64,000 nt of DNA from Tellurirhabdus rosea (GTDB taxonomy: Bacteria; Bacteroidota; Bacteroidia; Cytophagales; Spirosomataceae), in assembly GCF_026278345.1 (NCBI RefSeq), contig NZ_CP111085.1:4226501-4290500 (forward strand). The letters are read 5' to 3'. Made by a program: the position numbers and the translations under genes. The notes below the pieces were generated by a model. That model worked only from the letters and a program-made list of their open reading frames with translations. It was not told where the DNA came from and did no database searches. The stretch's first letter is position 1. Every line of letters starts with the position of its first letter. Positions 8,858 to 16,249 of the stretch are shown piece after piece.

Positions 8858-9718
8858 TTATCTGTTGATCGCCGCTTCCGCCTTCGCCCGGGCAGCGCGG
8901 TCTTTTTTGTCTTCTTCCAGGTAAAGCAGAATGTCGTGGACCGACGTGCCTTTAGTGTCGCGCATGTTTCCGAAAATGCCGGTGGCAGCAATCAGGTGCT
9001 GGTTCTTGATCCAGCCCTGGCCCGGATATTCTTCCTCGCCGGCAGAGTCAGGCGACGCACTCTCGAAAATGTCGTAATGGTCGAGCACGTCCTTTTCCAT
9101 GCCGGCGAAGTACACCAGAATCCCGGTTTTGATGTCGATCGGCAGGCTGGCCAGCTTCTTTGCCCGGTACTCGGTCAGGGCGGGATTGTAGGGCTCCCGG
9201 TGGTCTCCGTCCCAGGCCGGATCGGACTCGCAATCGCCCGGGCGCTGCGGCCGGCAGATGGTGGCCACCAGCAGGTCGAGCTGCTCGTCGCCTTCCGCCA
9301 TGCCTTTGACGTGAGCGGTGAAATGGATGTGGGCGTCAGAAAGCTCGCCAAACGACATCGTCTTCATCTGCTCTTCGGGCAGCAGGTAGCGCACGTCGTC
9401 GTGATCGAAGTGCGGGAACGGCCGCACCGTAACGGGCTGGGTCCAGAGCCAGGATACCATCGTCATCACGTTGTGCAGCACAAGGGCGTTCTCCTGCTTT
9501 TCTTCGTCACTTAAATCCGCGGCGAAGAACGGGCCGATGAGCGCCTTCCACTGCCGCCGGCCCATGCCCAGGCAGATGCGGAGCAGCTCGTGGTAGGTCT
9601 GTCCGCTCTCGGGCAGCACGTACAGGAGCTGGAGAACTTCCGGCACTTTGCCGGCCGGAAGTTCTGCCCAGGACTCGGGAATCTGGATTTTACGTCCAGC
9701 CAGAAAGCCATCAATCAT
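8858..9718 (-). CDS. Hypothetical phage protein
   Basis: A 286-residue soluble protein with an acidic middle and no recognised domain. The last 20 residues are a charged Lys/Arg/Ala helix. Its start codon overlaps the stop of the holin-like gene upstream by 4 bp, and its stop lies 4 bp before the next start, so it is embedded in the late operon. The function is unknown; a tail-assembly or adaptor role would suit the position. Confidence 0.7.
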   Translation of the reverse strand: MIDGFLAGRKIQIPESWAELPAGKVPEVLQLLYVLPESGQTYHELLRICLGMGRRQWKALIGPFFAADLSDEEKQENALVLHNVMTMVSWLWTQPVTVRPFPHFDHDDVRYLLPEEQMKTMSFGELSDAHIHFTAHVKGMAEGDEQLDLLVATICRPQRPGDCESDPAWDGDHREPYNPALTEYRAKKLASLPIDIKTGILVYFAGMEKDVLDHYDIFESASPDSAGEEEYPGQGWIKNQHLIAATGIFGNMRDTKGTSVHDILLYLEEDKKDRAARAKAEAAINR

Positions 9719-9981
9719 TTCAGCGCTGTTTGCTTCTTAAACGCCTCCAGATCGACCGTCAGCGAACTGACTGCCGTGGCGATGATCCCCGCCACTACGC
9801 CCAGCCACGAGGCCAGGGAGTCGAGCAGGGGAGGCAGATTGATGCCCTGCTGGGCGAGGCCAATCAGGGTGCTGCTGATAGCCGCCACGATAAGTCCAAG
9901 GTTTCGGATGGTCCGGAACAGTTTCGGAGTGGGAGCCGACAGGCGCTCCAGGAGCGTCAGCTCGTTTTGCAGATTTTTCAT
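9715..9981 (-). CDS. Small membrane protein, holin-like
   Basis: An 88-residue protein starting at ATG 9981 (MKNLQNELTLLERL). It has a short amphipathic N-terminus, two hydrophobic segments (about residues 26-45 and 52-72) separated by a short turn, and a charged C-terminal tail ending FKKQTALK. This is the layout of class II holins, which make the inner-membrane hole that releases endolysin. The neighbouring CHAP-like gene supports a lysis or entry role. An in-frame extension to 10017 is possible but less likely. Confidence 0.65.
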   Translation of the reverse strand: MKNLQNELTLLERLSAPTPKLFRTIRNLGLIVAAISSTLIGLAQQGINLPPLLDSLASWLGVVAGIIATAVSSLTVDLEAFKKQTALK

Positions 9982-10114
9982 GGTTGTTAAAAAGGATGAA
10001 TTGAAAAAAACGGACAACGGCGGCCGCGGCGACCATGTACAGCAGGACCGGATCGGTGATCTGCTGCCACAGATCAGCCAGCGGGCCCAGCGGGATTAAC
10101 GGGATTTCGGCCAT
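9737..10114 (-). CDS. Possible second small membrane protein overlapping the holin-like gene
   Basis: ATG at 10114 lies inside the end of the CHAP-like gene and opens a frame whose first 45 residues fill the otherwise empty 9982-10095 gap. They include one hydrophobic helix (LLYMVAAAAVVRFFQFIL). After that the frame overlaps the holin-like gene out of register and becomes Pro/Arg/Gly-rich, as shadow frames do. Either only the N-terminal part matters, or a +1 shift near the TTTTT run joins it to the holin-like frame, or it is a chance frame. Confidence 0.35.
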   Translation of the reverse strand: MAEIPLIPLGPLADLWQQITDPVLLYMVAAAAVVRFFQFILFNNHEKSAKRADAPGAPVGSHSETVPDHPKPWTYRGGYQQHPDWPRPAGHQSASPARLPGLVAGRSGGDHRHGSQFADGRSGGV

Positions 10115-10800
10115 GCTTTCAGAAACGGGGTCAGGTGGTTGGCGATCTTTTTGATGTCCTTCACTTTGCGTTTGTTGCGGTAAACGCCTTCGCGGGTACC
10201 GCGGCCGCCCGAGGTGTTATAGCCGATGAGCCACACCCGCCGTTCCCGCAGCTGGTCTTCGGCATCCTGTTTGTCGAGTGCCCGGTCGGAATCAATGCCG
10301 CGCTGAAGCCATCCGGATGGCTCGTCGTAGGCTTCCACGTGCGATTCGAAAAGCGACACCCAGTCCATGCGCTGCGGCTCCCGGCTGTAGTGCAGCTGCG
10401 CGTTGCGCCGGTAGATGATCCGGTCGGCGTCCAGGAAGTAGGCATTCACGCGCCCGGGCGCAGAAACCGGTAGCCGGACACCGGCTACCAGGTACGCCCG
10501 GTAGAGCCCGATGGCGCAGTACCGGGAGCCGATCGGAAAACCGGTACCGGCGTTGAGCTCGTCGAGCCAGGGTGCCCGGTTGTCGCGCCCGGGCGACTCC
10601 AGCAGGCCAACAAAGCGAAAGGCCGAATCGCGGATGGCCAGCCGCAGCGCCGTTTCGTCGAAGGTGACGGGCCGACTCGGCAGGATGGCCGGTGGCCGGC
10701 GCGCCTTCGGGCGCTGCGGCTTTTTTCGCGTTAATGCGACAGCGCTGAGTGCAGCAACAAACAGAAAAGCAAGAATAAGGTGACCTGTACGCGCTGCCAT
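10096..10800 (-). CDS. CHAP-like cysteine peptidase/amidase-fold protein with N-terminal membrane anchor
   Basis: A 234-residue protein. Residues 5-23 form a hydrophobic signal anchor (LILAFLFVAALSAVALTRK), placing the rest outside the inner membrane. The body follows the CHAP/NlpC pattern: a Tyr-Cys in SRYCAIGLY (about residue 94) as nucleophile candidate, a later His in ESHVEAYDEP, and the closing NTSGGRGTREGVYRNKRK motif typical of secreted murein amidase-fold proteins. Such proteins cleave peptidoglycan in lysis or act at the tail tip during entry. A separate M15 endolysin lies at 15 kb, so this may be the second enzyme. The His assignment is tentative. Confidence 0.65.
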   Translation of the reverse strand: MAARTGHLILAFLFVAALSAVALTRKKPQRPKARRPPAILPSRPVTFDETALRLAIRDSAFRFVGLLESPGRDNRAPWLDELNAGTGFPIGSRYCAIGLYRAYLVAGVRLPVSAPGRVNAYFLDADRIIYRRNAQLHYSREPQRMDWVSLFESHVEAYDEPSGWLQRGIDSDRALDKQDAEDQLRERRVWLIGYNTSGGRGTREGVYRNKRKVKDIKKIANHLTPFLKAWPKSR

Positions 10801-11504
10801 GGTGTGAGGTTTTTGGTGAACTCCCGTCGTAGTCCGGATGCGGCGTACCAGGCAACGGCCGGGAACAGGATGAAAGCTTTGATGGGTACGGTGGTCACGT
10901 TGGCCAGCTCCACAAACAAGTGGAAGAAGAACTTCTGGAACTCGTCGAGATTGTAATAGCTGGAGCGGGCGTCTTCGGGCAAACCCGCGTTGATGGCTAC
11001 GATTTTGGTCTTGATGACGTCGAACATCGACGCCGCCCAGAGCATCACCAGGATGGCCGCGGCCACCTGCAGGGCAACAGCCAGGCGCTGGCCAGCGCGG
11101 GTTTGCCAGAAGGGTACTTTGGCCTGGGGTACGATCGCGGGCTCTTCGCCGGGCATCCGGATGGCCTGCGCCCGGGTGTAGTGTTCGCGGGCGAGCCGGG
11201 CGTATTTGTCGGCCTGCTCAGGGTCGCTAGCCTGGTCGGCCAGCTGCTGGCAGTAGGTCGCGTGGTCGAGCAGCTCCTGGCGCTCCTGGCGCAGGCGCTC
11301 CTGCTCTTTCATCCGGAGCAGCTCTTCCTCCTTGGCCAGCTCCTGGGATTCGCGCATGAACTCATCTTCCAGATTTTGAAATTTGCGCCGACGCTCTTCC
11401 AGTGCCTGTTTGTCTTGGTCGAGATTGTTGTCTTCGGAACTCATGCCGATGGTGATGTTTGGTTGAAAATGACGGCCGTTCACGCGGCCAGCTTGTGCGT
11501 TCAT
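10731..11504 (-). CDS. Coiled-coil membrane protein
   Basis: A 257-residue protein. Residues 25-115 form a highly charged Glu/Gln/Arg coiled coil (KEEELLRMKEQERLRQERQE). Three hydrophobic segments follow at about residues 139-158, 205-222 and 237-255. The ATG at 11504 overlaps the upstream stop by 4 bp (ATGA), which favours it over the internal ATG at 11444. The 3' end overlaps the CHAP-like gene by 70 bp. A role in lysis or membrane interaction is possible; no family is recognised. Confidence 0.7.
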   Translation of the reverse strand: MNAQAGRVNGRHFQPNITIGMSSEDNNLDQDKQALEERRRKFQNLEDEFMRESQELAKEEELLRMKEQERLRQERQELLDHATYCQQLADQASDPEQADKYARLAREHYTRAQAIRMPGEEPAIVPQAKVPFWQTRAGQRLAVALQVAAAILVMLWAASMFDVIKTKIVAINAGLPEDARSSYYNLDEFQKFFFHLFVELANVTTVPIKAFILFPAVAWYAASGLRREFTKNLTPWQRVQVTLFLLFCLLLHSALSH

Positions 11505-12463
11505 AGCAGGATATGGGGTGTATTTGAGTAATCCGCATTGTCGTCGTCGCTGCTGCCGATGGGGTGGGCGGCCCGGTAGCCGATGAAGGCCACGTTCGAA
11601 GCCGTCCGGTCGAGATACTCTTTGGCCCGGTTCAGGTAGAGCTGGCCGTCGATGAACAGCTGCCGGTGCTGGGTGTTGATGGCGTCGATGCTGGGCGAGA
11701 CTTCCTCCATCAGTCCGTCTTTCGAACGCTTCTCGCTGATGCCCCGCGAGCTGATCGACAGGCGCAGGTAGGGATACGCTTCAAAAATGGCCAGGTGAGC
11801 CAGTGCCGGCTGGAGCAGTTCCACCAGGCGTTGCTCCTGGGTCGAAAGCACGGCAGTTGGGGCTTTCCACCCGGCTTTCAGGTGATCGTAGTCGTCTTCG
11901 GTAACCAGCGGCCGCAGGTAGAACTCTTCGGCCCGGGCGATGTAGGGCATCAGCTGCTCGTAGAGCATCACGCCCAGGTTCTCGACCGTAACGAACTTCA
12001 GAATCTCGGTGGCGCTGCGCAGCAGTAAGGCCTGACGAGCCTGGTAGGCGGCCGAAGCGGTCCAGGCTTCGGGCATCAGCTCGTCGACCAGCATCCAGAA
12101 GTCTTCGTACTGGCGGTTAAGCATCGTCTGGATGGCTTCGATGGAGTCGACGTATTCCCACTTGGTGACGGCCGCCGAATCCTGGGGCACCTGCTTGGAC
12201 ATGCCGGCGTTGCCTACGCGCACTTTCAGATGGGGGAAGGCCAGGCTGTAGGCGTACCAGCTGATGCAGGCCTGCGCCAGCGAGATCATCTCCAGCTCGG
12301 CGGCGTCAGGGGTGGTTACCGCCTGAAGGTACTGGTAGAGCTCCCGGCCGATCCGCTTGCGGAACCAGCGCTCGGCCGTATCTACGAACGGCTGCACTGT
12401 TTCCATTTTCAGGCTCATCTGGACTCCGCCCAGGTGGGCTTTCAGTATTTCGATCGTTACCAT
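11501..12463 (-). CDS. DUF6712-like phage protein, possible head-tail connector
   Basis: A 320-residue, mostly helical protein that resembles a family common in Bacteroidota prophages and known to me as DUF6712. That match is from memory. Aromatic-rich helices (CISWYAYSLAFPHL, IFEAYPYLRLSISSRG) are spread along the chain, and there is no membrane segment. It follows the portal gene closely, the usual place for connector or adaptor proteins. Its ATG overlaps the stop of the small gene upstream. Confidence 0.65.
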   Translation of the reverse strand: MVTIEILKAHLGGVQMSLKMETVQPFVDTAERWFRKRIGRELYQYLQAVTTPDAAELEMISLAQACISWYAYSLAFPHLKVRVGNAGMSKQVPQDSAAVTKWEYVDSIEAIQTMLNRQYEDFWMLVDELMPEAWTASAAYQARQALLLRSATEILKFVTVENLGVMLYEQLMPYIARAEEFYLRPLVTEDDYDHLKAGWKAPTAVLSTQEQRLVELLQPALAHLAIFEAYPYLRLSISSRGISEKRSKDGLMEEVSPSIDAINTQHRQLFIDGQLYLNRAKEYLDRTASNVAFIGYRAAHPIGSSDDDNADYSNTPHILL

Positions 12464-12636
12464 TTGCGTCGTTTTTTACGTTTTCGGGCGACCCGCTTCG
12501 GCTCCTTCGGCTCCTTCGGCGACTGGCTGGCCAGCATCAGCAGGATCCAGTAGCCGACCATCATGCCCAGGAGCGGCGACATTCTGGCGGCTTCGCCGAG
12601 CAGTCCGCGCAGGTCTTCTTTCAGGCTTTCTTCCAT
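12457..12636 (-). CDS. Small single-pass membrane protein
   Basis: A 59-residue protein from ATG 12636. A short amphipathic N-terminus (MEESLKEDLRGLLGEA) is followed by one hydrophobic helix (LLGMMVGYWILLMLA). The tail is strongly basic, with two PKE repeats and a run of Lys and Arg. Its stop overlaps the start of the next gene, and it fills the gap between the portal and DUF6712-like genes exactly. The function is unknown; the basic tail would lie in the cytoplasm. Confidence 0.6.
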   Translation of the reverse strand: MEESLKEDLRGLLGEAARMSPLLGMMVGYWILLMLASQSPKEPKEPKRVARKRKKRRKW

Positions 12637-12644
12637 GGGCGGCC

Positions 12645-13932
12645 TTAAGCGTTGTGGTTAACCACCGCCTGGCTGCCTGTCGGATTTGCGTCGAGAGTGG
12701 TGATAAGAACTTCCTTGAACGCCGGCACCACGTTGGTGTAGCCCATCAGGCTCAGCGCATGCTCGACCGGCTCCAGGACCATCTTCCGGATAATGGGCGT
12801 GCGGAAGTGCTGCTGGTAGTCGGCCACCACCCGGATCTGGCTTCCCGAGTCGCCGGACTTGGATCCGGGCGTGACCCCGGCCAGTACCGGCAGGATGCCG
12901 ACCGCGTTGCCAATGGAGATGGAGGACATTTCCCAGACCTTGCTGTAGGCGTCGTCGGACATCTCGTTTTTGAGCGGCACGACGTCGACCGAGTCCTGGG
13001 CTTTGCCGTCCTGGCCTCTCATGTAGCGGATCAGCATGCTCTTGTTGACGTTATCCACACCCGCCAGCCATTTGGAGAGGTTGTCACTGAAGTCGGAAAA
13101 CTTCTTGTTCTTCTCGGTCTCCGAGAGGTCTTTGGTGCCTTTGGGCGAGAAGTAGTCCTGGGGCATCCGGATCAGGTACTTGATGTTGTAGCCGTTTTTG
13201 AGGCCGGATTTATGAAACAGCGGAATCAGGTTGGCCACTTCGATCCAGTCATCGGATCCCCACCAGGAGGGGTAGGAGTAATAGGGGTTGCCCGAAAGCG
13301 GGATTTTGGAGTGAAACATCTGCACCACGTCCGTTTCCAGGGTTTCTTCGTCGAAAACGGGCACCTTTTCGGTCGTTTTTTCGTCGAAGCCGCGGCCGCC
13401 GAAGCCCGCGTTGACGTGGTACTCGGAGATGGTTTTGCCGTCTTTGGGCTTGCCGATGCGGGTCACAAAGCAATCGCTGGCCGAGAGCTGCGGCCACTTG
13501 TTTTTGATATCCCACTCGAAGCGGGTGAAGATGTTGCCGTTGGTGATGGCCTCGTTGATGGCCGCTACGGCATAGTACCACAGCCGGCTTTTGCGCTTCC
13601 ACTGATCCAGCTTGTCATCGAGGAGCGGCGCCAGCTGAATCTTGTCTTCGACGATCTTCTTTTGAAAAAAACTCAATGCCGGAGCCGAAAATCAGGTCGC
13701 GCTTGGACTCCAGCAAGGCCTGTGCCTGGCCGTTCTTCTGGATGAGTTTCTGCATGACATTGGGCTGGGCGTCGCTGGCTCCCCAGCGCACGTGCGGATA
13801 GCCGTCGTCGACCATGGCGCCAGAGCCCGGCGGACCGTAGGCCGCATCCCGGGAGCCGGGCGTGATCTGCAGCAGGGCGGCATTGGCTGCACCGCCGACC
13901 ACAAACAGGTTACTCGAAAGTTGTTCTACCAT
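12645..13932 (-). pseudogene. Phage portal protein gene, split by an apparent +1 frameshift
   Basis: Two overlapping frames form one portal-like protein of about 428 residues. The first runs from ATG 13932 (MVEQLSSNLFVVGG) to GSGIEFF. The second continues QKKIVEDKIQLAP through to 12645. They join at a run of seven A at 13665-13671 (T7 in the coding strand); one T fewer restores a single frame. Portal hallmarks are the ESKRDLIFGSGIEFF segment, ITNGNIFTRFEWD, and the helical VNKSMLIRYMRG region. The dodecameric portal is the DNA gate at the head vertex. Possible causes are a real inactivating indel, a homopolymer sequencing error or recoding at the slippery run. Neither half alone would form a portal. 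Confidence 0.7.
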
Positions 13933-14225
13933 CAGACTGTATGGTCAATGATTTGGCCGTTGTACTCCACCAGAAGGTCGATCAGCAGGTTTTGCGGCTG
14001 GTTATTGTTGTCCAGATCTTCCACCAGCAGCACGTGGTTAAGCTTCACGTTGCCCCGGTAGCGGCCCGTTCCGGGCGTGTTTTTGGTGCTCTTCCGGAGC
14101 CGGGCTTTCAGGCCCGTGGTGCCGTCCTTTTTGCGGTATTTCAGCGAAAACACGTGCGGCTCACCGCCCCGGGTGTCCTGCTGGATTTCGGCGAAGACGG
14201 CCCGTCGAGAAATCGTTCGTTTCAT
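13932..14225 (-). CDS. Hypothetical basic phage protein
   Basis: A 97-residue protein starting at ATG 14225 (MKRTISRRAVFAEIQ). It is basic in the middle (KYRKKDGTTGLKARLRK) and ends in a hydrophobic strand-rich part (NLLIDLLVEYNGQIIDHTV). Its stop overlaps the portal start by 4 bp, so it is translated with the portal gene. The longer in-frame extension upstream lacks conserved-looking sequence and would overlap the previous gene. The function is unknown. Confidence 0.65.
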   Translation of the reverse strand: MKRTISRRAVFAEIQQDTRGGEPHVFSLKYRKKDGTTGLKARLRKSTKNTPGTGRYRGNVKLNHVLLVEDLDNNNQPQNLLIDLLVEYNGQIIDHTV

Positions 14226-14247
14226 AGTGCCAAGATGCTGCCCGGAC

Positions 14248-14676
14248 TTACCGGAACATAGGACGTACTTTGAGGTAAATTCCGACTGCAGCACCGGTCC
14301 GCCAGAGCCAGACTTCGAGGCGTGCCCGGCCCAGTCGGCGGCGCAGCTGGCCTACCTGGTAGGTGAGCTGCACGACCTGGTGGCCGTACTGCTCCTGCTG
14401 GCCCAGGGAGGCGGCCAGCCTGCCATGGGCGGCCGAGAGGTTGCTTCGGCTTTCGGCCAGCTGGAGCTGGAGTGCTGAGTGCTGGCCGCGCAGGAAGTGG
14501 AGCTGGGTCAGGCTGTCGAGAATAGGTTTTGCGTTGCCTATCAGCTGACGAACCACCACCAGGCTATCGTTTTTTGGCGGCCTCGATTGCGCGGTTGATC
14601 GCCCGGGCAGCATCCAGATCAGACAAAGCAGCGTTAGCGCGCAGCGAATCGCGCAGGAGCAGAAGGTTGTTTTCAT
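14248..14676 (-). CDS. Secreted coiled-coil protein, outer spanin-like candidate
   Basis: A 142-residue protein with an N-terminal signal sequence (ALTLLCLIWMLPGRSTAQS) and then a Gln/Leu-rich helical region suited to coiled coil (HSALQLQLAESRSNLSAAHG, GHQVVQLTYQVGQL). A hydrophobic C-terminal stretch follows. Its first 113 bp lie inside the upstream gene in another frame, the arrangement of Rz/Rz1 spanin pairs. A Cys sits near the end of the hydrophobic core but lacks a clean lipobox (Leu rather than Gly/Ala/Ser at -1), so lipidation is doubtful. Confidence 0.6.
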   Translation of the reverse strand: MKTTFCSCAIRCALTLLCLIWMLPGRSTAQSRPPKNDSLVVVRQLIGNAKPILDSLTQLHFLRGQHSALQLQLAESRSNLSAAHGRLAASLGQQEQYGHQVVQLTYQVGQLRRRLGRARLEVWLWRTGAAVGIYLKVRPMFR

Positions 14677-14947
14677 GTTTGAGGGAATCGATGGTTTCTT
14701 TCAGGCCTGCGCGCTCGTCGGCCCAGCGCAGCGAGTCTTTTTCGCGCTGGACGTCCATGGTCTGGTGCAGCACCTCGCGCAGCTCGTGGACGGGGTTGGC
14801 TTCGGCCGGCTTCAGGAGCTGGAGCGCCATGTAGGTACACACGGCCGTCAGCACCGCCACCAGCACTTCGCGCATCAGGTTTTTGGTGGTGCCCAGGTGC
14901 TCGGCTGAGCCTTTGAGGTAGGCAATGAGCGTTTGGAATATTTTCAT
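14564..14947 (-). CDS. Inner spanin (Rz)-like membrane coiled-coil protein
   Basis: A 127-residue protein starting at ATG 14947. One transmembrane helix (about residues 27-46, EVLVAVLTAVCTYMALQLL) is followed by a periplasmic coiled coil rich in Arg, Glu and Leu. This is the topology of inner spanins, which fuse inner and outer membranes at the last stage of lysis. It sits 16 bp after the endolysin stop and overlaps the next secreted gene, so order (endolysin, Rz, Rz1) and overlap agree with a lysis cassette. The family assignment rests on architecture, not on sequence identity. Confidence 0.6.
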   Translation of the reverse strand: MKIFQTLIAYLKGSAEHLGTTKNLMREVLVAVLTAVCTYMALQLLKPAEANPVHELREVLHQTMDVQREKDSLRWADERAGLKETIDSLKHENNLLLLRDSLRANAALSDLDAARAINRAIEAAKKR

Positions 14948-14963
14948 TGAATTTTGGGGAATG

Positions 14964-15413
14964 TTAAATGCCGATTTTGGCAAACGTCTTCCAGCCGGTC
15001 AGCTCGAAGTGCGGCGCGTCGGGCAAGGTCCTGAAGTTGCCGCCCCAGGTAATGCCGCCGGACTTCAGCACGAGCTGAGCAAAGTCCGAGAAGTTGCGGG
15101 GAGACCAGTCAAGCTTGCGATCGGCGGTCTGGAAAGCCACGTCGAAGGCGAGTGCCGGCAGGAAGTTGTGCGGGGACTCACCGGCCCGGGCAGCCGTAAC
15201 CCGTTCGTCGGGTTCGTCGATGCGGCCGTCGCCGTCGTTGTCAATGCGGTCAGAGGGTTGGCGGAACAGGCGGTCCTGCTCGGCAGGAGAGCGGTACGTG
15301 GCCGTCAGGATAGGTTGCGGGCGGTCCGGGTAGCGGATCCGCCATTCACCCAGCGCCAGGCCGAAGGCGTAGGCCAGCAAGGGGTGCAGGTCGTCGATGC
15401 GTCGGGATGCCAT
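14964..15413 (-). CDS. M15 peptidase endolysin (L-alanyl-D-glutamate/VanY type) with EF-hand-like loop
   Basis: A 149-residue zinc peptidase that would cut the peptide stems of peptidoglycan. Zinc ligands of the M15 fold are visible: His82 in SPHNFLPALAFDV, Asp91 in the same motif, and His135 in DAPHFEL. The N-terminal TATYRS segment is the usual substrate-side Arg motif. There is no signal peptide, so a holin is needed for export. Residues 58-69 form a canonical calcium-binding loop, Asp at positions 1, 3, 5, 9 and 12 with Gly at 6 (core DNDGDGRIDEPD). Phage T5 endolysin is known to be calcium-activated through a comparable loop. The spanin-like pair follows directly. Confidence 0.88.
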   Translation of the reverse strand: MASRRIDDLHPLLAYAFGLALGEWRIRYPDRPQPILTATYRSPAEQDRLFRQPSDRIDNDGDGRIDEPDERVTAARAGESPHNFLPALAFDVAFQTADRKLDWSPRNFSDFAQLVLKSGGITWGGNFRTLPDAPHFELTGWKTFAKIGI

Positions 15414-15463
15414 GGGCTTTTTTTCGGCAAGATTATTTCCCCGCGCGCACTCAGAAAGGACAC

Positions 15464-15490
15464 AAAAAAGCCCGCTGGTGGGCGGGCTTT
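15464..15490 (-). terminator. Rho-independent terminator before the lysis genes
   Basis: The stem AAAGCCCGC / GCGGGCTTT has a 6-nt loop and is followed on the minus strand by a T run. It lies just after the stop of the 134-residue gene upstream and separates it from the endolysin operon. Confidence 0.75.
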
Positions 15491-15495
15491 AAAAT

Positions 15496-15900
15496 TTAGA
15501 TTTCTAGATTTTGCAGATCAAATTCGCTGACTGGTATTCGATACCAGCCCTCCTTAATCTTTAATCCGTGAGACTCAATCTCCGATTTAAGCTTTGAACT
15601 CGAAATGGTTAGATGGTGGTATAAGTAGTAGCCATCTTTATAGAGTTCATGCAAATTGATGTCAAACCCGGAAAGACTGGAGCGAACAAAATCAGAGAAT
15701 GGAGGCGTCGTTTGGGTGTGGATTGGTAAAAACAACTGCTCCAGCTGGCTTATTATGGCCGGATGAATCCATTCCTTCCTGTCAGCAGGCCGATTAGTTT
15801 GAATTAATGTTTCTGAGATTGGAGTCCAGCTCGAAACAGTCTCTTCGATTTTTTTCAGTAAGACAAAAACAGGTGGGTGGGTTGTTTGATATGGGTTCAT
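15496..15900 (-). CDS. Hypothetical protein, AT-rich phage accessory gene
   Basis: A 134-residue soluble protein with no recognised domain. Its base composition is clearly more AT-rich than the flanking late genes, and it is fenced by terminators on both sides. This is the signature of a moron, an independently transcribed gene carried for host or anti-host functions. The sequence is rich in Ser, Ile and aromatic residues (KDGYYLYHHLTISSSKL). The function is unknown. Confidence 0.65.
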   Translation of the reverse strand: MNPYQTTHPPVFVLLKKIEETVSSWTPISETLIQTNRPADRKEWIHPAIISQLEQLFLPIHTQTTPPFSDFVRSSLSGFDINLHELYKDGYYLYHHLTISSSKLKSEIESHGLKIKEGWYRIPVSEFDLQNLEI

Positions 15901-15960
15901 AACAATTTTAATTATTCATATGTGCAACCTGCAAATGCCTATTCCGGTTGCCTACAATGC

Positions 15961-15994
15961 AAAAAAAAGCCCACCGGCAACGCCGGTGGGCTTT
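15961..15994 (-). terminator. Strong rho-independent terminator after the amidoligase operon
   Basis: A GC-rich stem of 12-13 bp (AAAGCCCACCGG / CCGGTGGGCTTT) with a tiny loop is followed on the minus strand by eight T. It lies 25 bp beyond the stop of the 76-residue gene. Confidence 0.85.
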
Positions 15995-16018
15995 CGAATA
16001 CCACGCTAAATAACACAC

Positions 16019-16249
16019 TTACTGGATCGGGCGGAGCCATCCGACCCGTACCAATTCACTTACAAATGCCTCGGGCGAGTCGTACTTGATCTGCTGCTCG
16101 TTCCACTCGAACATCCGTTCGGCGAAGGCTTCCATGTACTCTTCTACGCTCTGGTGGCTGGCAAAGCGGCTCCCGTCCCGGAGCGCTTCTACGATGCCTG
16201 TGGGCGAGGTGGCTTCTACCACCTCGCCGTCTTCGGTTTTGTATCTCAT
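16019..16249 (-). CDS. Small acidic partner of the amidoligase gene
   Basis: A 76-residue acidic, Glu-rich protein (MRYKTEDGEVVEATSP at the start, FVSELVRVGWLRPIQ at the end). Its ATG overlaps the stop of the amidoligase gene by 4 bp and a terminator follows, so the two genes form a closed two-gene unit. In several reported phage amidoligase operons a short acidic protein accompanies the enzyme and may be its substrate. That role here is inference from context. Confidence 0.65.
   Translation of the reverse strand: MRYKTEDGEVVEATSPTGIVEALRDGSRFASHQSVEEYMEAFAERMFEWNEQQIKYDSPEAFVSELVRVGWLRPIQ

Noticed and set aside
8854-8991. N-terminal extension of the 154-residue phage gene
   Set aside because: It overlaps the upstream gene in another frame and gives a basic low-complexity stretch; ATG 8853 fits the 4-bp gene spacing.
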